Assembly: GCF_013912065.1 (NCBI RefSeq)
Contig: NZ_JACESA010000009.1
Location: 88,524 to 152,523, forward strand
Length of the DNA: 64,000 nt
Origin: Brevundimonas sp.
Lineage (GTDB): Bacteria; Pseudomonadota; Alphaproteobacteria; Caulobacterales; Caulobacteraceae
Direction of reading: 5' to 3'
Shown here: positions 1-7,669 of the stretch, one piece after another
Position numbering within the stretch: position 1 is the stretch's first letter
How the letters are laid out: each line of letters opens with the position of its first letter
Notes under the pieces: model-generated
Told to the model about the DNA's origin: nothing
The model's input: the letters and a program-made list of their open reading frames with translations, nothing else
The model's database searches: none
Position numbers and translations under genes: made by a program

Positions 1-906
1 CTCGGCCTGACGCACGTCGGGGCGACGCGCCAACAGGGCCGCGCCGTCGCCGACGGGGATCGGCTGGCTGAGTTGCGGCGGCCGGACGCAGGCGGCGGCG
101 GCCTGGCTGGCCTCGGCGGGCGTGACGCCCGTCAAGGTGGCCAGGCGGAACAGCGCCTCGTTCCGCGACGCGCGCAGGGTCGGCAGGGTCGCCGCCGTCT
201 GGGCCAGGGCCGCGCGGGCGCTGGCCACGTCCAGACCGGTGCCCACGCCCTGATCGAGCAGGGTCTGGGTCAGGTTGGCGGTGTTGCGTTGCAGACCCAG
301 GGTCCGTTCCGCCACGGCGATCTGGGCGTTGGCGGAACAGGCGTCGGCATAGGCCCGGGTCGTCTCGGCGGCCACCGTCACCTGCACCGAGGCCAGGGCG
401 GCTTCCGCGGCCCGGGCGTCGGCGCGGGCGGCGCGGATCGTCGATTCGACGCGGCCGAACAGATCGACCTCGTAGGACGCCTGAAGACCGACGTCATAGG
501 TGTCGATCTCGGGCGCCTTGCCGTCGGCTTCCAGCACGGACGACGTGGCGGCCGAGGCGCGGCTGCGCTGGGCCTGGGCGCTGGTCGTCGTGGTCGGGAA
601 CCGGCCCACGCGGGCCTCCGACAGCGACGCCCGGACCGCGCGCAGATTGGCGAAGGCGGCCTCCAGCTCGTTGTTCTGGGCGAAGGCCTGCTGGATCAGG
701 CCGTCCAGCACCGGATCATTGTACAGCCGCCACCAGTCGTCCCTGGCCTCGGCCGTCGAGACGGTGGTCGAGGCGGAGCCGATGAAGGCGCCCGTGCCCG
801 CCGGGGGCAGGTCGGCGGCGGGCGCCCGGGGCCCGACCGCGCAGGCGGCGAGCAAGGCGCTCGCGGCCGCCGCAGTCAGGAAGTTCAGCGTCTGGGTTCG
901 GGTCAT
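1..906 (-). CDS. nodT: NodT/OprM-family outer membrane efflux lipoprotein (partial, 3' end off window)
   Basis: This is the outer membrane channel of a tripartite RND pump, which passes substrates from the periplasm to outside. Reading the minus strand from the ATG at 906 gives a lipoprotein signal ending in LLAAC, then typical OMF helical-hairpin sequence (DDWWRLYNDPVLD, QAFAQNNELEAAFANLRAVRASL, YEVDLFGRVESTIRAARADAEA). About 302 residues are visible and the rest lies beyond position 1. The start overlaps the acrB stop as TGATG, so translation is probably coupled. The gene order MFP-RND-OMF matches acrAB-nodT of Caulobacter. The family call is firm; substrate specificity is not visible. Confidence 0.9.
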   Translation of the reverse strand, partial: MTRTQTLNFLTAAAASALLAACAVGPRAPAADLPPAGTGAFIGSASTTVSTAEARDDWWRLYNDPVLDGLIQQAFAQNNELEAAFANLRAVRASLSEARVGRFPTTTTSAQAQRSRASAATSSVLEADGKAPEIDTYDVGLQASYEVDLFGRVESTIRAARADARAAEAALASVQVTVAAETTRAYADACSANAQIAVAERTLGLQRNTANLTQTLLDQGVGTGLDVASARAALAQTAATLPTLRASRNEALFRLATLTGVTPAEASQAAAACVRPPQLSQPIPVGDGAALLARRPDVRQAE

Positions 907-3900
907 CAGAGGTGGCCTCCCTGGCCCGTCGCCGGAGCCGGCGCATCGGGATCGGTCAGGTTGGAAGTTTGATCGTAGCGGACAGTTTCCGCGCCGGTCG
1001 GTTTGGGCTTCGGCGTCTTGCCCTGCGGCAGTTTCGACGACATCCAGCGCGTCACGACATAGAAGACCGGCGTGAAGATCAGGCCGAAGAAGGTCACCCC
1101 CAGCATGCCGGAGAAGACCGCCGTGCCGAGCGACTGACGCATTTCCGCGCCAGGCCCGGTCGCCAGCATCAGCGGCACGACGCCGAGGATGAAGGCGAAG
1201 GAGGTCATCAGGATCGGACGCAGGCGGGTCTTGGCCGCAGCCACGGCCGCCTCGAACCGGTCCATGCCCTCGTCTTCTTCCGCCTGTTTGGCGAACTCGA
1301 CGATCAGGATGGCGTTCTTGGCCGCCAGGGCGATCAGGACGACCAGGCCGATCTGGACCAGGATGTTGTTGTCCAGACCCCGCAGGTTCACGCCGACGAT
1401 GGCCGCGAGCAGACACATCGGCACGATCAGGATGACCGCCAGCGGAAGCGTGAAGGCTTCATACTGGGCCGCCAGCACCAGGAAGACGAAGACCACGGCC
1501 ATCAGGAAGATCATGGTCGCGCCCGATCCGGCCGCCTTCTGCTGGTAGGCCAGCTCGGTCCACTCGTAGGTGAAGCCCTGCGGCAGGGTGCTGGTCGCCA
1601 TCTGCTCCATCACCTGAAGCGCCTGGCCGGAGGACACGCCCATGGCCGGGTTGCCCTGCAGTTCGGACGCCGGGAACAGATTGTACCGGACCACCCGCGA
1701 CGGACCCGAGTCATTGACCAGGTTCGCCACCGAACCGATCGGCACCATGGCCCCGCTGGAAGAGCGGGTCTTCAGGTTGGCGATGTCGGCGATGTCGTCG
1801 CGATACTGCGGCTCGGCCTGGGCCGTCACACGGTAGGTGCGACCCAGCAAGTTGAAGTCGTTGACGTAGGACGAGCCCAGATAGACCCCCAGGGTGTCGA
1901 ACACTGCGCTGGGCTGGACGCCCATCATCAGCGCCTTGTCACGATCCACGTCGGCCTCGATGCGCGGCGAGCCGGTGTTGTAGGTCGAGAAGACCTGGCT
2001 GACCTGATCCGGGGCCTGGGCGGCGGCGCCCATCATGGCGAAGGTCGCCCCCTCCAGCGCGCGGTAGCCGGCGCCCGAGGTGTCCTGGATCATCATCTTG
2101 AAGCCGTTGCCGTTGCCCAGACCCTGAACCGCCGGCGGGGCGATGACGAAGATCTGCGCGTCCTCGATCTGACCGGTGGCCTGGGTGATGGCCCCGGCCA
2201 GGGCCGTCGCGGCCTCTTCCTTGGTCCGCTCCTCGAAGGGGCTGAGACGCACGAAGATGGTGGCGGCGTTGGAGCCGAACGAGAAGCTGGCGCCGTCGAG
2301 GCCCGCGAAGGCGACGGTGCCGTCCACGCCCCCGGTGCTCCGGATGATGTCGCTGGCGCGCTGCATCACCGCCTGGGTGCGGTCCAACGAGGCGCCGGCC
2401 GGCAGTTGGATGACGCCGATCAGATAGCCCTGGTCCTGCTCGGGAATGAAGCCCGAGGGGGTGTCGACCAGACGCCAGGCGGTCAGGCCCAGCAGGCCGG
2501 CGTAGATGATCAGCACCAGGCCGACCGTACGCACCAGACGCGCGGTCAGACGACCGTAGCGATCCGACAGCCAATCGAAGCCTTCGTTGAACTTGCGACC
2601 GCCCCAGCCGCCGTAATAGACGACGGCGCCCAGAACGCCCGGCTTGCGGACGTTCTCGTGGTCCTTCTTGTGCGGCTTCAGCAGCAGGGCGGCCATGGCC
2701 GGCGACAGGGTCAGGGACACGAACAGCGAGATCACCGAGGCCGAGGCGATGACCACGGCGAACTGGCGATAGAAGATGCCGGGAATGCCGGGGACAAACA
2801 TGGTCGGCACGAACACCGACACGAGCACCAGGCCGATGGCGATCAGGGCGCCCGACACCTCCTGCATCGATCGATAGGCGGCCTCCTTGGGCGACAGACC
2901 TTCGGAGATGGCCCGTTCCACGTTCTCGACCACGACGATGGCGTCATCGACGACGATGCCGACGGCGAGGACGAGCGCGAACAGGGACAGGGAGTTGATC
3001 GAATAGCCCAGGGCCAGCTGCACCGCGAAGGTGCCGACCAGGGCGACCGGGATGGCCACGATGGGGATGAGGGCCGCGCGCCAGGTCTGCAGGAAGACCA
3101 TGACCACGATCACCACCAGAACGATGGCCTCGACCAGGGTGTGCTGAACCGATTCAACCGATGCGGCGACGAATTCGGTCGGGTTGTAGGGTACGGAGAT
3201 CTGCATGCCGGCCGGAAGCTCGGCCTTGACGGCCTCGACCTCGGCCAGGACCCGTTCGGCGGTGCCCAGGGCGTTCGCCCCAGGCTGCTGGACGACCGCC
3301 AGACCGACCCCGCGCTCGCCGTCGAAGAAGCCGCGGATGCCATAGTCCTGGGCGCCCAGCTCCACCCGCGCGACGTCGCGCAGATAGGTGACGCGGCCGT
3401 CGGCGTCGGTCTTGAGGACCACGTCCGAGAACTGTTCCGGATCGGTCAGACGTCCCTGGACCTGGACAGGCAGCTGGAAGGCGGAGGCGTTGTTCGGGAA
3501 GGGCGGCTGGCCGATGGAGCCCGCCGCAGCCTGGACGTTCTGAGCCTGCAGGGCGGCGACGATGTCGGGGCCGGTCAGGCCACGCTCGGCCGCCTTGGCC
3601 GGATCGATCCAGATCCGCATCGAATAGTTGCCGCCGCCGAAGACCTGGACGGCGCCCACGCCCTCGAGACGAAGCAGACGGTCCCGCAGATTCGAGTTGC
3701 CGTAGTTGCCGACATAGTCGTTGCTGAGCGAACCGTCGGGCGAGGTCAGGCCCAGGACCATCAGGAAGCCGCTCTCGGCCTTGTTGACCACGACGCCCGT
3801 CTGACGGACCGCGTCGGGAAGACGAGGTTCGGCCAGGGAGACGCGGTTCTGGACCAGGACCTGGGCGGCGTCGAGATCGGTGCCCGGCTGGAAGGTCACG

Positions 3901-4178
3901 GTGATGGCCACCGCGCCGTCCGAGGTGGACGACGAGGTGATGTAAAGCATGTTCTCGACGCCGTTCACCTCCTGCTCGATCGGGGCGGCGACGGTTTCGG
4001 CCAGGGTCTCGGCGGAGGCGCCTGGATAGGTGGCGTTGATGGTGATCGTCGGCGGCGCGATCTCCGGATACTGCGACAGGGGCAGCAGCGGATAGGCGAA
4101 GACGCCGACGATGGTGATCACCACCGAGATCACGGCCGCGAAGATCGGCCGGTCGATGAAGAAACGGGATATGTTCAT
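906..4178 (-). CDS. acrB: RND multidrug efflux permease (AcrB/HAE1 family)
   Basis: This is the inner-membrane proton/drug antiporter of the pump, 1090 aa, slightly longer than the usual 1030-1050. The N-terminus (MNISRFFIDRPIFAAVISV) is the classic first helix of HAE1 transporters. The proton-relay acidic pair is present in GIVVDDAIVVVEN (TM4), and the conserved Lys in AAKNAILIVEFA (TM10). The C-terminus has an extra hydrophilic tail rich in Pro, Thr and Asp. The gene lies 3 nt after acrA and overlaps nodT by 1 nt, so the three form one operon. Homology assignment is secure; the substrate range is inferred only by family. Confidence 0.96.
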   Translation of the reverse strand: MNISRFFIDRPIFAAVISVVITIVGVFAYPLLPLSQYPEIAPPTITINATYPGASAETLAETVAAPIEQEVNGVENMLYITSSSTSDGAVAITVTFQPGTDLDAAQVLVQNRVSLAEPRLPDAVRQTGVVVNKAESGFLMVLGLTSPDGSLSNDYVGNYGNSNLRDRLLRLEGVGAVQVFGGGNYSMRIWIDPAKAAERGLTGPDIVAALQAQNVQAAAGSIGQPPFPNNASAFQLPVQVQGRLTDPEQFSDVVLKTDADGRVTYLRDVARVELGAQDYGIRGFFDGERGVGLAVVQQPGANALGTAERVLAEVEAVKAELPAGMQISVPYNPTEFVAASVESVQHTLVEAIVLVVIVVMVFLQTWRAALIPIVAIPVALVGTFAVQLALGYSINSLSLFALVLAVGIVVDDAIVVVENVERAISEGLSPKEAAYRSMQEVSGALIAIGLVLVSVFVPTMFVPGIPGIFYRQFAVVIASASVISLFVSLTLSPAMAALLLKPHKKDHENVRKPGVLGAVVYYGGWGGRKFNEGFDWLSDRYGRLTARLVRTVGLVLIIYAGLLGLTAWRLVDTPSGFIPEQDQGYLIGVIQLPAGASLDRTQAVMQRASDIIRSTGGVDGTVAFAGLDGASFSFGSNAATIFVRLSPFEERTKEEAATALAGAITQATGQIEDAQIFVIAPPAVQGLGNGNGFKMMIQDTSGAGYRALEGATFAMMGAAAQAPDQVSQVFSTYNTGSPRIEADVDRDKALMMGVQPSAVFDTLGVYLGSSYVNDFNLLGRTYRVTAQAEPQYRDDIADIANLKTRSSSGAMVPIGSVANLVNDSGPSRVVRYNLFPASELQGNPAMGVSSGQALQVMEQMATSTLPQGFTYEWTELAYQQKAAGSGATMIFLMAVVFVFLVLAAQYEAFTLPLAVILIVPMCLLAAIVGVNLRGLDNNILVQIGLVVLIALAAKNAILIVEFAKQAEEDEGMDRFEAAVAAAKTRLRPILMTSFAFILGVVPLMLATGPGAEMRQSLGTAVFSGMLGVTFFGLIFTPVFYVVTRWMSSKLPQGKTPKPKPTGAETVRYDQTSNLTDPDAPAPATGQGGHL

Positions 4179-4181
4179 GGC

Positions 4182-5387
4182 TTAGTCGCCGGTGGAAAGG
4201 CTGTTGGCGAACGAGGCGCTCGAGGCCGGGGCCGCCTGGGTGACCGGAACGTCGGACGCCTGTTCGGCGACGGGCGCGATGCGGCCGTTCTTGGCCGTGA
4301 CCTTGGAGCCCGGCTGAGCCGCGCGCTGGAGGCCGGCGATGATCACGCGGTCGTTCGGAGCGAGGCCCGACTTGATCACGCGCAGACCCTGGACGATCGG
4401 ACCCAGTTGCACGACCTTGGCCGTCACGGAGCCGTCGGCGTTGACGACCGAGACGACGCGACGCGACTGGTCGGTGCCGATGGCCGTATCGGGCACCAGC
4501 AGGGCGTCGTAGGAGCCGGCGCCCGCGACCTGGGCGCGGCCGAACAGGCCGGGACGCAGGAAGCCGTCGCCGTTCGGCACGATGGCGCGCATGCGGATGA
4601 CGCCCGAAGAGGTGTCCAGCGCATTGTCCGAGAAGTCCAGCCGGCCGGTGCGGGTGAAGCCGCTCTCGTCCTGCAGGCGGATGCGGACCGGGGCGCCGTT
4701 GCTGGCGCCGCCGTCACGCAGATACTTCAGCAGGACCGCTTCCGAACCGTCGAAGACGAAATGGATCGGACCGCCCGAGATGATGGTGGTCAGGACGTCG
4801 CCGGCCGACGAGCCGCCCGCGACCAGATTGCCCGGATCGACGCGGCGGTCCGAGACCCGACCCGAGGTCGGCGCCGTGACCCGCGTATATTCCAGGTTCA
4901 GCTGCGCCGTGCGCGCCGCCGCGTTGGCCGCCGCGAGGTTGGCGACGGCGGCGTCGACGGCCGCCTTGTTGGAATCGTATTCAGCCTTGGACACCGCCTG
5001 CGAAGCCAGCAGGCTTTCGCTGCGCGCCAGATTGGCGCGGGCCAGCGTCAGTTGCGACTGCATCTGTGCGACCTGGGCCTGAGCCTGCGCCAGCGCGGCC
5101 TGGGCCGGGCGGGGGTCGAGGGTGAACAGCAGTTGGCCGCGCTGGACCATCTGGCCGTCGCGGAAATGCACAGCCTGGACGTAACCGCCGACGCGCGCGC
5201 GCACCTCGACGCTTTCGACCGCCTCGAACCGGCCCGTGAATTCGTCCCAGTCCACCACCTTCTGCTGCAGCGGCGTGGCCACTGTCACGGGAGGCGCGCC
5301 TTGCGCCTGCCCTTCAGCTTTTGGGGAACATCCATAAAGCGCACCCGTCACCATGACGGATACGGCAGCAATCTTCAGCCCGCGCAT
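4182..5387 (-). CDS. acrA: RND efflux periplasmic adaptor (AcrA-type membrane fusion protein)
   Basis: This periplasmic adaptor (401 aa) links the AcrB permease to the NodT channel. I choose the ATG at 5387 because it is preceded by GGGAGA 7-12 nt upstream and gives a lipoprotein signal with lipobox LYGC. A longer frame to 5432 adds no signal-like sequence. It shows the biotin-lipoyl-like halves around an alpha-helical hairpin rich in Ala/Gln (AQAQAQVAQMQSQLTLARANLARSESLLASQA is split across this segment) and the barrel segment VTAPTSGRVSDRRVDPGNLV. It is the first gene of the operon, facing away from the TetR gene, with two palindromic operators between them. Confidence 0.93.
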   Translation of the reverse strand: MRGLKIAAVSVMVTGALYGCSPKAEGQAQGAPPVTVATPLQQKVVDWDEFTGRFEAVESVEVRARVGGYVQAVHFRDGQMVQRGQLLFTLDPRPAQAALAQAQAQVAQMQSQLTLARANLARSESLLASQAVSKAEYDSNKAAVDAAVANLAAANAAARTAQLNLEYTRVTAPTSGRVSDRRVDPGNLVAGGSSAGDVLTTIISGGPIHFVFDGSEAVLLKYLRDGGASNGAPVRIRLQDESGFTRTGRLDFSDNALDTSSGVIRMRAIVPNGDGFLRPGLFGRAQVAGAGSYDALLVPDTAIGTDQSRRVVSVVNADGSVTAKVVQLGPIVQGLRVIKSGLAPNDRVIIAGLQRAAQPGSKVTAKNGRIAPVAEQASDVPVTQAAPASSASFANSLSTGD

Positions 5388-5453
5388 CTGCGCAATCTCC
5401 CTATCGGAGTAAAATCCCACCCGTGCGGACACAGACCGATGGGGAGTCGGCCC

Positions 5454-5513
5454 TTGTCAACGCGTGGTGACTTAATGGGGATGCTCGTAACGCTTGTCAA
5501 CAGGCGTTGACAA
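5454..5513. promoter_or_regulatory. Tandem TetR-type operators between acrA and the divergent regulator
   Basis: A perfect inverted repeat TTGTCAAC-N4-GTTGACAA lies at 5494-5513. A second, degenerate copy lies at 5454-5473, with an identical left arm TTGTCAAC, 4-nt spacer and right arm GGTGACTT. The two centres are exactly 40 bp apart, close to four helical turns. They sit in the acrA/tetR intergenic region, where autorepression and pump repression would act. Occupancy by the neighbouring TetR protein is inferred from position and symmetry. Confidence 0.75.
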
Positions 5514-5558
5514 AGCCATATGTGATCTACGGTTATTCATCTGTGGAGTGTCATCCCC

Positions 5559-6128
5559 TTGTTATGTCCCGGCCCACGCCCGAGAAACGCTGCGGCGACC
5601 CGCACTGCCATTCTCGATGCAGCGCGCGATCGATTCGCGGCCGAGAGCTATGACGACGTGGGCATGCGCGATATCGCCCGCGACGTCGGCGTCGATGCGG
5701 CGCTGATCAGCCGCTATTTCGGATCAAAGGACGACCTGTTCCTGGCTGCTCTGGACAGTTGCAGCGACGGCAGCACCCTGATGTCGGGCGAGAAGTCCGA
5801 GTTCGGCCGACGGGTCGCGCACGAGATCGTCTTCGAACCCAAGAAGGCTGAAAAGCTGAAGGGCATGTCGATCATGCTGCGGTCGATCGGCTCGGCCAAG
5901 GCGTCGGAAATGGTGCAGACCACCTGCACCCAGCGCTTCTTCGGCCCGCTGGAGGAATGGCTCAGCGGACCGAGCGCCACGGTGCGCGCGCGACTGCTGG
6001 CGGGCTTCATCATGGGCATGTCGGTCAGCCGCGAGCTGGGGGGCGGCAGCTTCAATATCGAGCAGGCCGAATGCGAAGAGATGCGCGACCGCCTGGCGCC
6101 CATACTCCAGTCCCTTATCGACGGCTGA
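5559..6128 (+). CDS. tipR: TetR-family repressor of the acrAB-nodT pump (TipR-like)
   Basis: This is a TetR regulator of about 189 aa. The N-terminal helix-turn-helix is clear (TRTAILDAARDRFAAESYDDVGMRDIARDVGVDAALISRYF in two blocks, residues about 14-55), followed by a helical ligand-binding domain. The start is TTG at 5559 with GGAG 10 nt upstream. No ATG in this frame precedes the HTH, and the ATG at 5564 is in another frame. It is divergent from acrA. In Caulobacter the adjacent TetR gene tipR represses acrAB-nodT, so orthology is likely but inferred from synteny. The start codon is moderately certain. Confidence 0.85.
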   Translation: MLCPGPRPRNAAATRTAILDAARDRFAAESYDDVGMRDIARDVGVDAALISRYFGSKDDLFLAALDSCSDGSTLMSGEKSEFGRRVAHEIVFEPKKAEKLKGMSIMLRSIGSAKASEMVQTTCTQRFFGPLEEWLSGPSATVRARLLAGFIMGMSVSRELGGGSFNIEQAECEEMRDRLAPILQSLIDG

Positions 6129-6146
6129 CACAGCGGCGGACATGAA

Positions 6147-6177
6147 GAAGGGCGCGGAGGCCAGCCCCGCGCCCTTC
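6147..6177 (+). terminator. Intrinsic terminator after tipR
   Basis: An 11-bp perfect stem, GAAGGGCGCGG at 6147-6157 and CCGCGCCCTTC at 6167-6177, has a 9-nt loop and is followed by a short T-containing stretch. It lies between two convergent genes and could serve both. Confidence 0.7.
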
Positions 6178-6197
6178 GTCTTGTCCAGTCCTGGACC

Positions 6198-7472
6198 TCA
6201 GTGCGACGCGGTCGTGGTCACTTCCGCTGTCGCCTTGGTGCGGGCGCAGGCGATGGCGAAGACGGTCAGGCCGATATAGCCCGCCATCGGCACCAGGAAG
6301 GCCGGCTGAAGCGCGCCGGCGGCGTCGGCGATCCGCGCCGCCACCTGAGGCAGCAGAGCGCCGCCGATGATGCCGAAGACCAGCAGACCCGAGGTGGCCG
6401 AGGTCGGAGCGGTCGACCGCTCCAGCGTCAGGGTGAAGATGGTCGGGAACATGATCGAGTTGAACAGACCGATGGACAGGACGGCATAGGCCGCCGTCGG
6501 GCCGCCGATCTGGCTGACCAGCAGGCACAAGGCCGCAGCGGCGACGGTGCAGAAGGTCAGCACCACGCCGGGCGAAACACGAGACAGAACCCAGGAACCG
6601 ATGAACCGGCCGACCATGGCGCCGCCCCAGTAGAGGGCGACCATCTTGCCCGCCGTCTCGATCGGGGCGTTCAGGATGTCGGGGCTTTCGAGGAAGTTGG
6701 TCAGCATGCCGCCGATCGCCACCTCGGCGCCGACATAGAGGAAGATGGCCAGGGCGCCGAAGATCGCCCAGGGCGAAGACAGGGCCTTCAGCGGCGAAAC
6801 CGCCTCGGTCGCGGCCGGAGCCGCCGCATTGATCTTCTTGCGGGCGGTGAAGATGAAGAAGGCCACGACCGCGAAGAAGGCCCCCATGCTCAGGAAGGCC
6901 ATGTCGATGCTGCGCAGCGACTGGCTGCGTGTCGCAACTGTGACCACGGCGCCGGCGGCGAAGACGCCCCCCGTCAGCAGGACGTGTGAGCCCAGCCACG
7001 GACCGACCGTGGTCCCCAGGGAGTTGAAGGCCTGGGACAGGTTCAATCGGCTGGACGCGCCCTTGCGGCTGCCCAGTTCGGCGACCAGCGGATTGGCCGC
7101 GACCTGCAGCAGGGTGACGCCCGAGGCGATCACGAACAGGGCGATCAGCACGCCCGGATACCAGTCGGCGGCCGTGGCGGCCGGCACGATCAGGCAGCCC
7201 GCCACCATGACGATCAAGGCGCCGATGATCGAACGGCTATAGCCCAGCCGGCCCAGAACCGCCGCCGCAGGCAGTGACATCAGCCCGTAGGCGATGAACC
7301 AGGCGAAGGTGGTCAGAAACGCCTCGGCGTTGTTCAGGTCGAACACCCGCTTCACCGCCGCGATCAGCGGATCGATCAGCGAGGTGGCGAAGCCCCAGGC
7401 GAAGAACAAAGTGGTGATATAGGCGAAGGCCAAGCCTGTGCCCTGGCGCTTTGCGCCCTCTGATGCGGACAT
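6198..7472 (-). CDS. Sugar MFS transporter (FucP/GluP-like, glucose/galactose type)
   Basis: This is an inner-membrane sugar/H+ symporter of 424 aa with about 12 hydrophobic segments. The N-terminus shows FAYITTLFFAWGFATSLIDPLIAAVKRVF and FLTTFAWFIAYGLMSLPAA, the signature start of the fucose/glucose-galactose (FucP/GluP) family, and later QVAANPLVAELG and LNLSQAFNSLGT. GGGGGA precedes the ATG. It lies downstream of the TonB receptor on the same strand, but a strong terminator separates them. It probably carries the glucose released by the starch enzymes into the cytoplasm. The exact sugar is not visible. Confidence 0.88.
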   Translation of the reverse strand: MSASEGAKRQGTGLAFAYITTLFFAWGFATSLIDPLIAAVKRVFDLNNAEAFLTTFAWFIAYGLMSLPAAAVLGRLGYSRSIIGALIVMVAGCLIVPAATAADWYPGVLIALFVIASGVTLLQVAANPLVAELGSRKGASSRLNLSQAFNSLGTTVGPWLGSHVLLTGGVFAAGAVVTVATRSQSLRSIDMAFLSMGAFFAVVAFFIFTARKKINAAAPAATEAVSPLKALSSPWAIFGALAIFLYVGAEVAIGGMLTNFLESPDILNAPIETAGKMVALYWGGAMVGRFIGSWVLSRVSPGVVLTFCTVAAAALCLLVSQIGGPTAAYAVLSIGLFNSIMFPTIFTLTLERSTAPTSATSGLLVFGIIGGALLPQVAARIADAAGALQPAFLVPMAGYIGLTVFAIACARTKATAEVTTTASH

Positions 7473-7615
7473 GAATTCCCCCTGCTCGATAAGATCAAAG
7501 AAGCGCCGCGCTTCCCGCGCGGTTCTAGCCGTCTTGGTTCGGGCATCCGGCGAGCCCCGTCCAGCCGAAAAATCGCTTCTGTAACCAAACTTTGGCGCGT
7601 TCTCGGGGAACGAAC
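7473..7615 (-). promoter_or_regulatory. Upstream region of the sugar MFS gene with a CCAAA-c-TTTGG palindrome
   Basis: This is a short AT-richer intergenic stretch upstream of the MFS gene. It holds an 11-bp palindrome, CCAAACTTTGG, at 7585-7595, a possible operator core. I see no gene here. Function is inferred from location only. Confidence 0.3.
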
Positions 7616-7616
7616 C

Positions 7617-7650
7617 AAAAAAAAGGGCCGCCTCGTTTCCGAAGCGGCCC
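7617..7650 (-). terminator. Intrinsic terminator after the TonB-dependent receptor
   Basis: On the minus strand a GGGCCGC/GCGGCCC stem (7650-7644 and 7631-7625) with internal pairing is followed by eight T residues (7624-7617). This is a strong classical terminator ending the receptor transcript. Confidence 0.85.
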
Positions 7651-7669
7651 AGTCTGCTCAGGGAAGAAA

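Noticed and set aside
912-5510. 1532-codon open frame antisense to acrB/acrA
   Set aside because: It is a shadow of the opposite-strand genes caused by high GC third positions; the composition is Arg/Gly/Asp/His rich without motifs, while the minus frames show complete RND and MFP signatures.
5494-5706. Alternative small plus-strand gene overlapping the tipR start
   Set aside because: It would begin inside the operator palindrome and its sequence has no motif; the TetR frame from 5559 has a clear helix-turn-helix.
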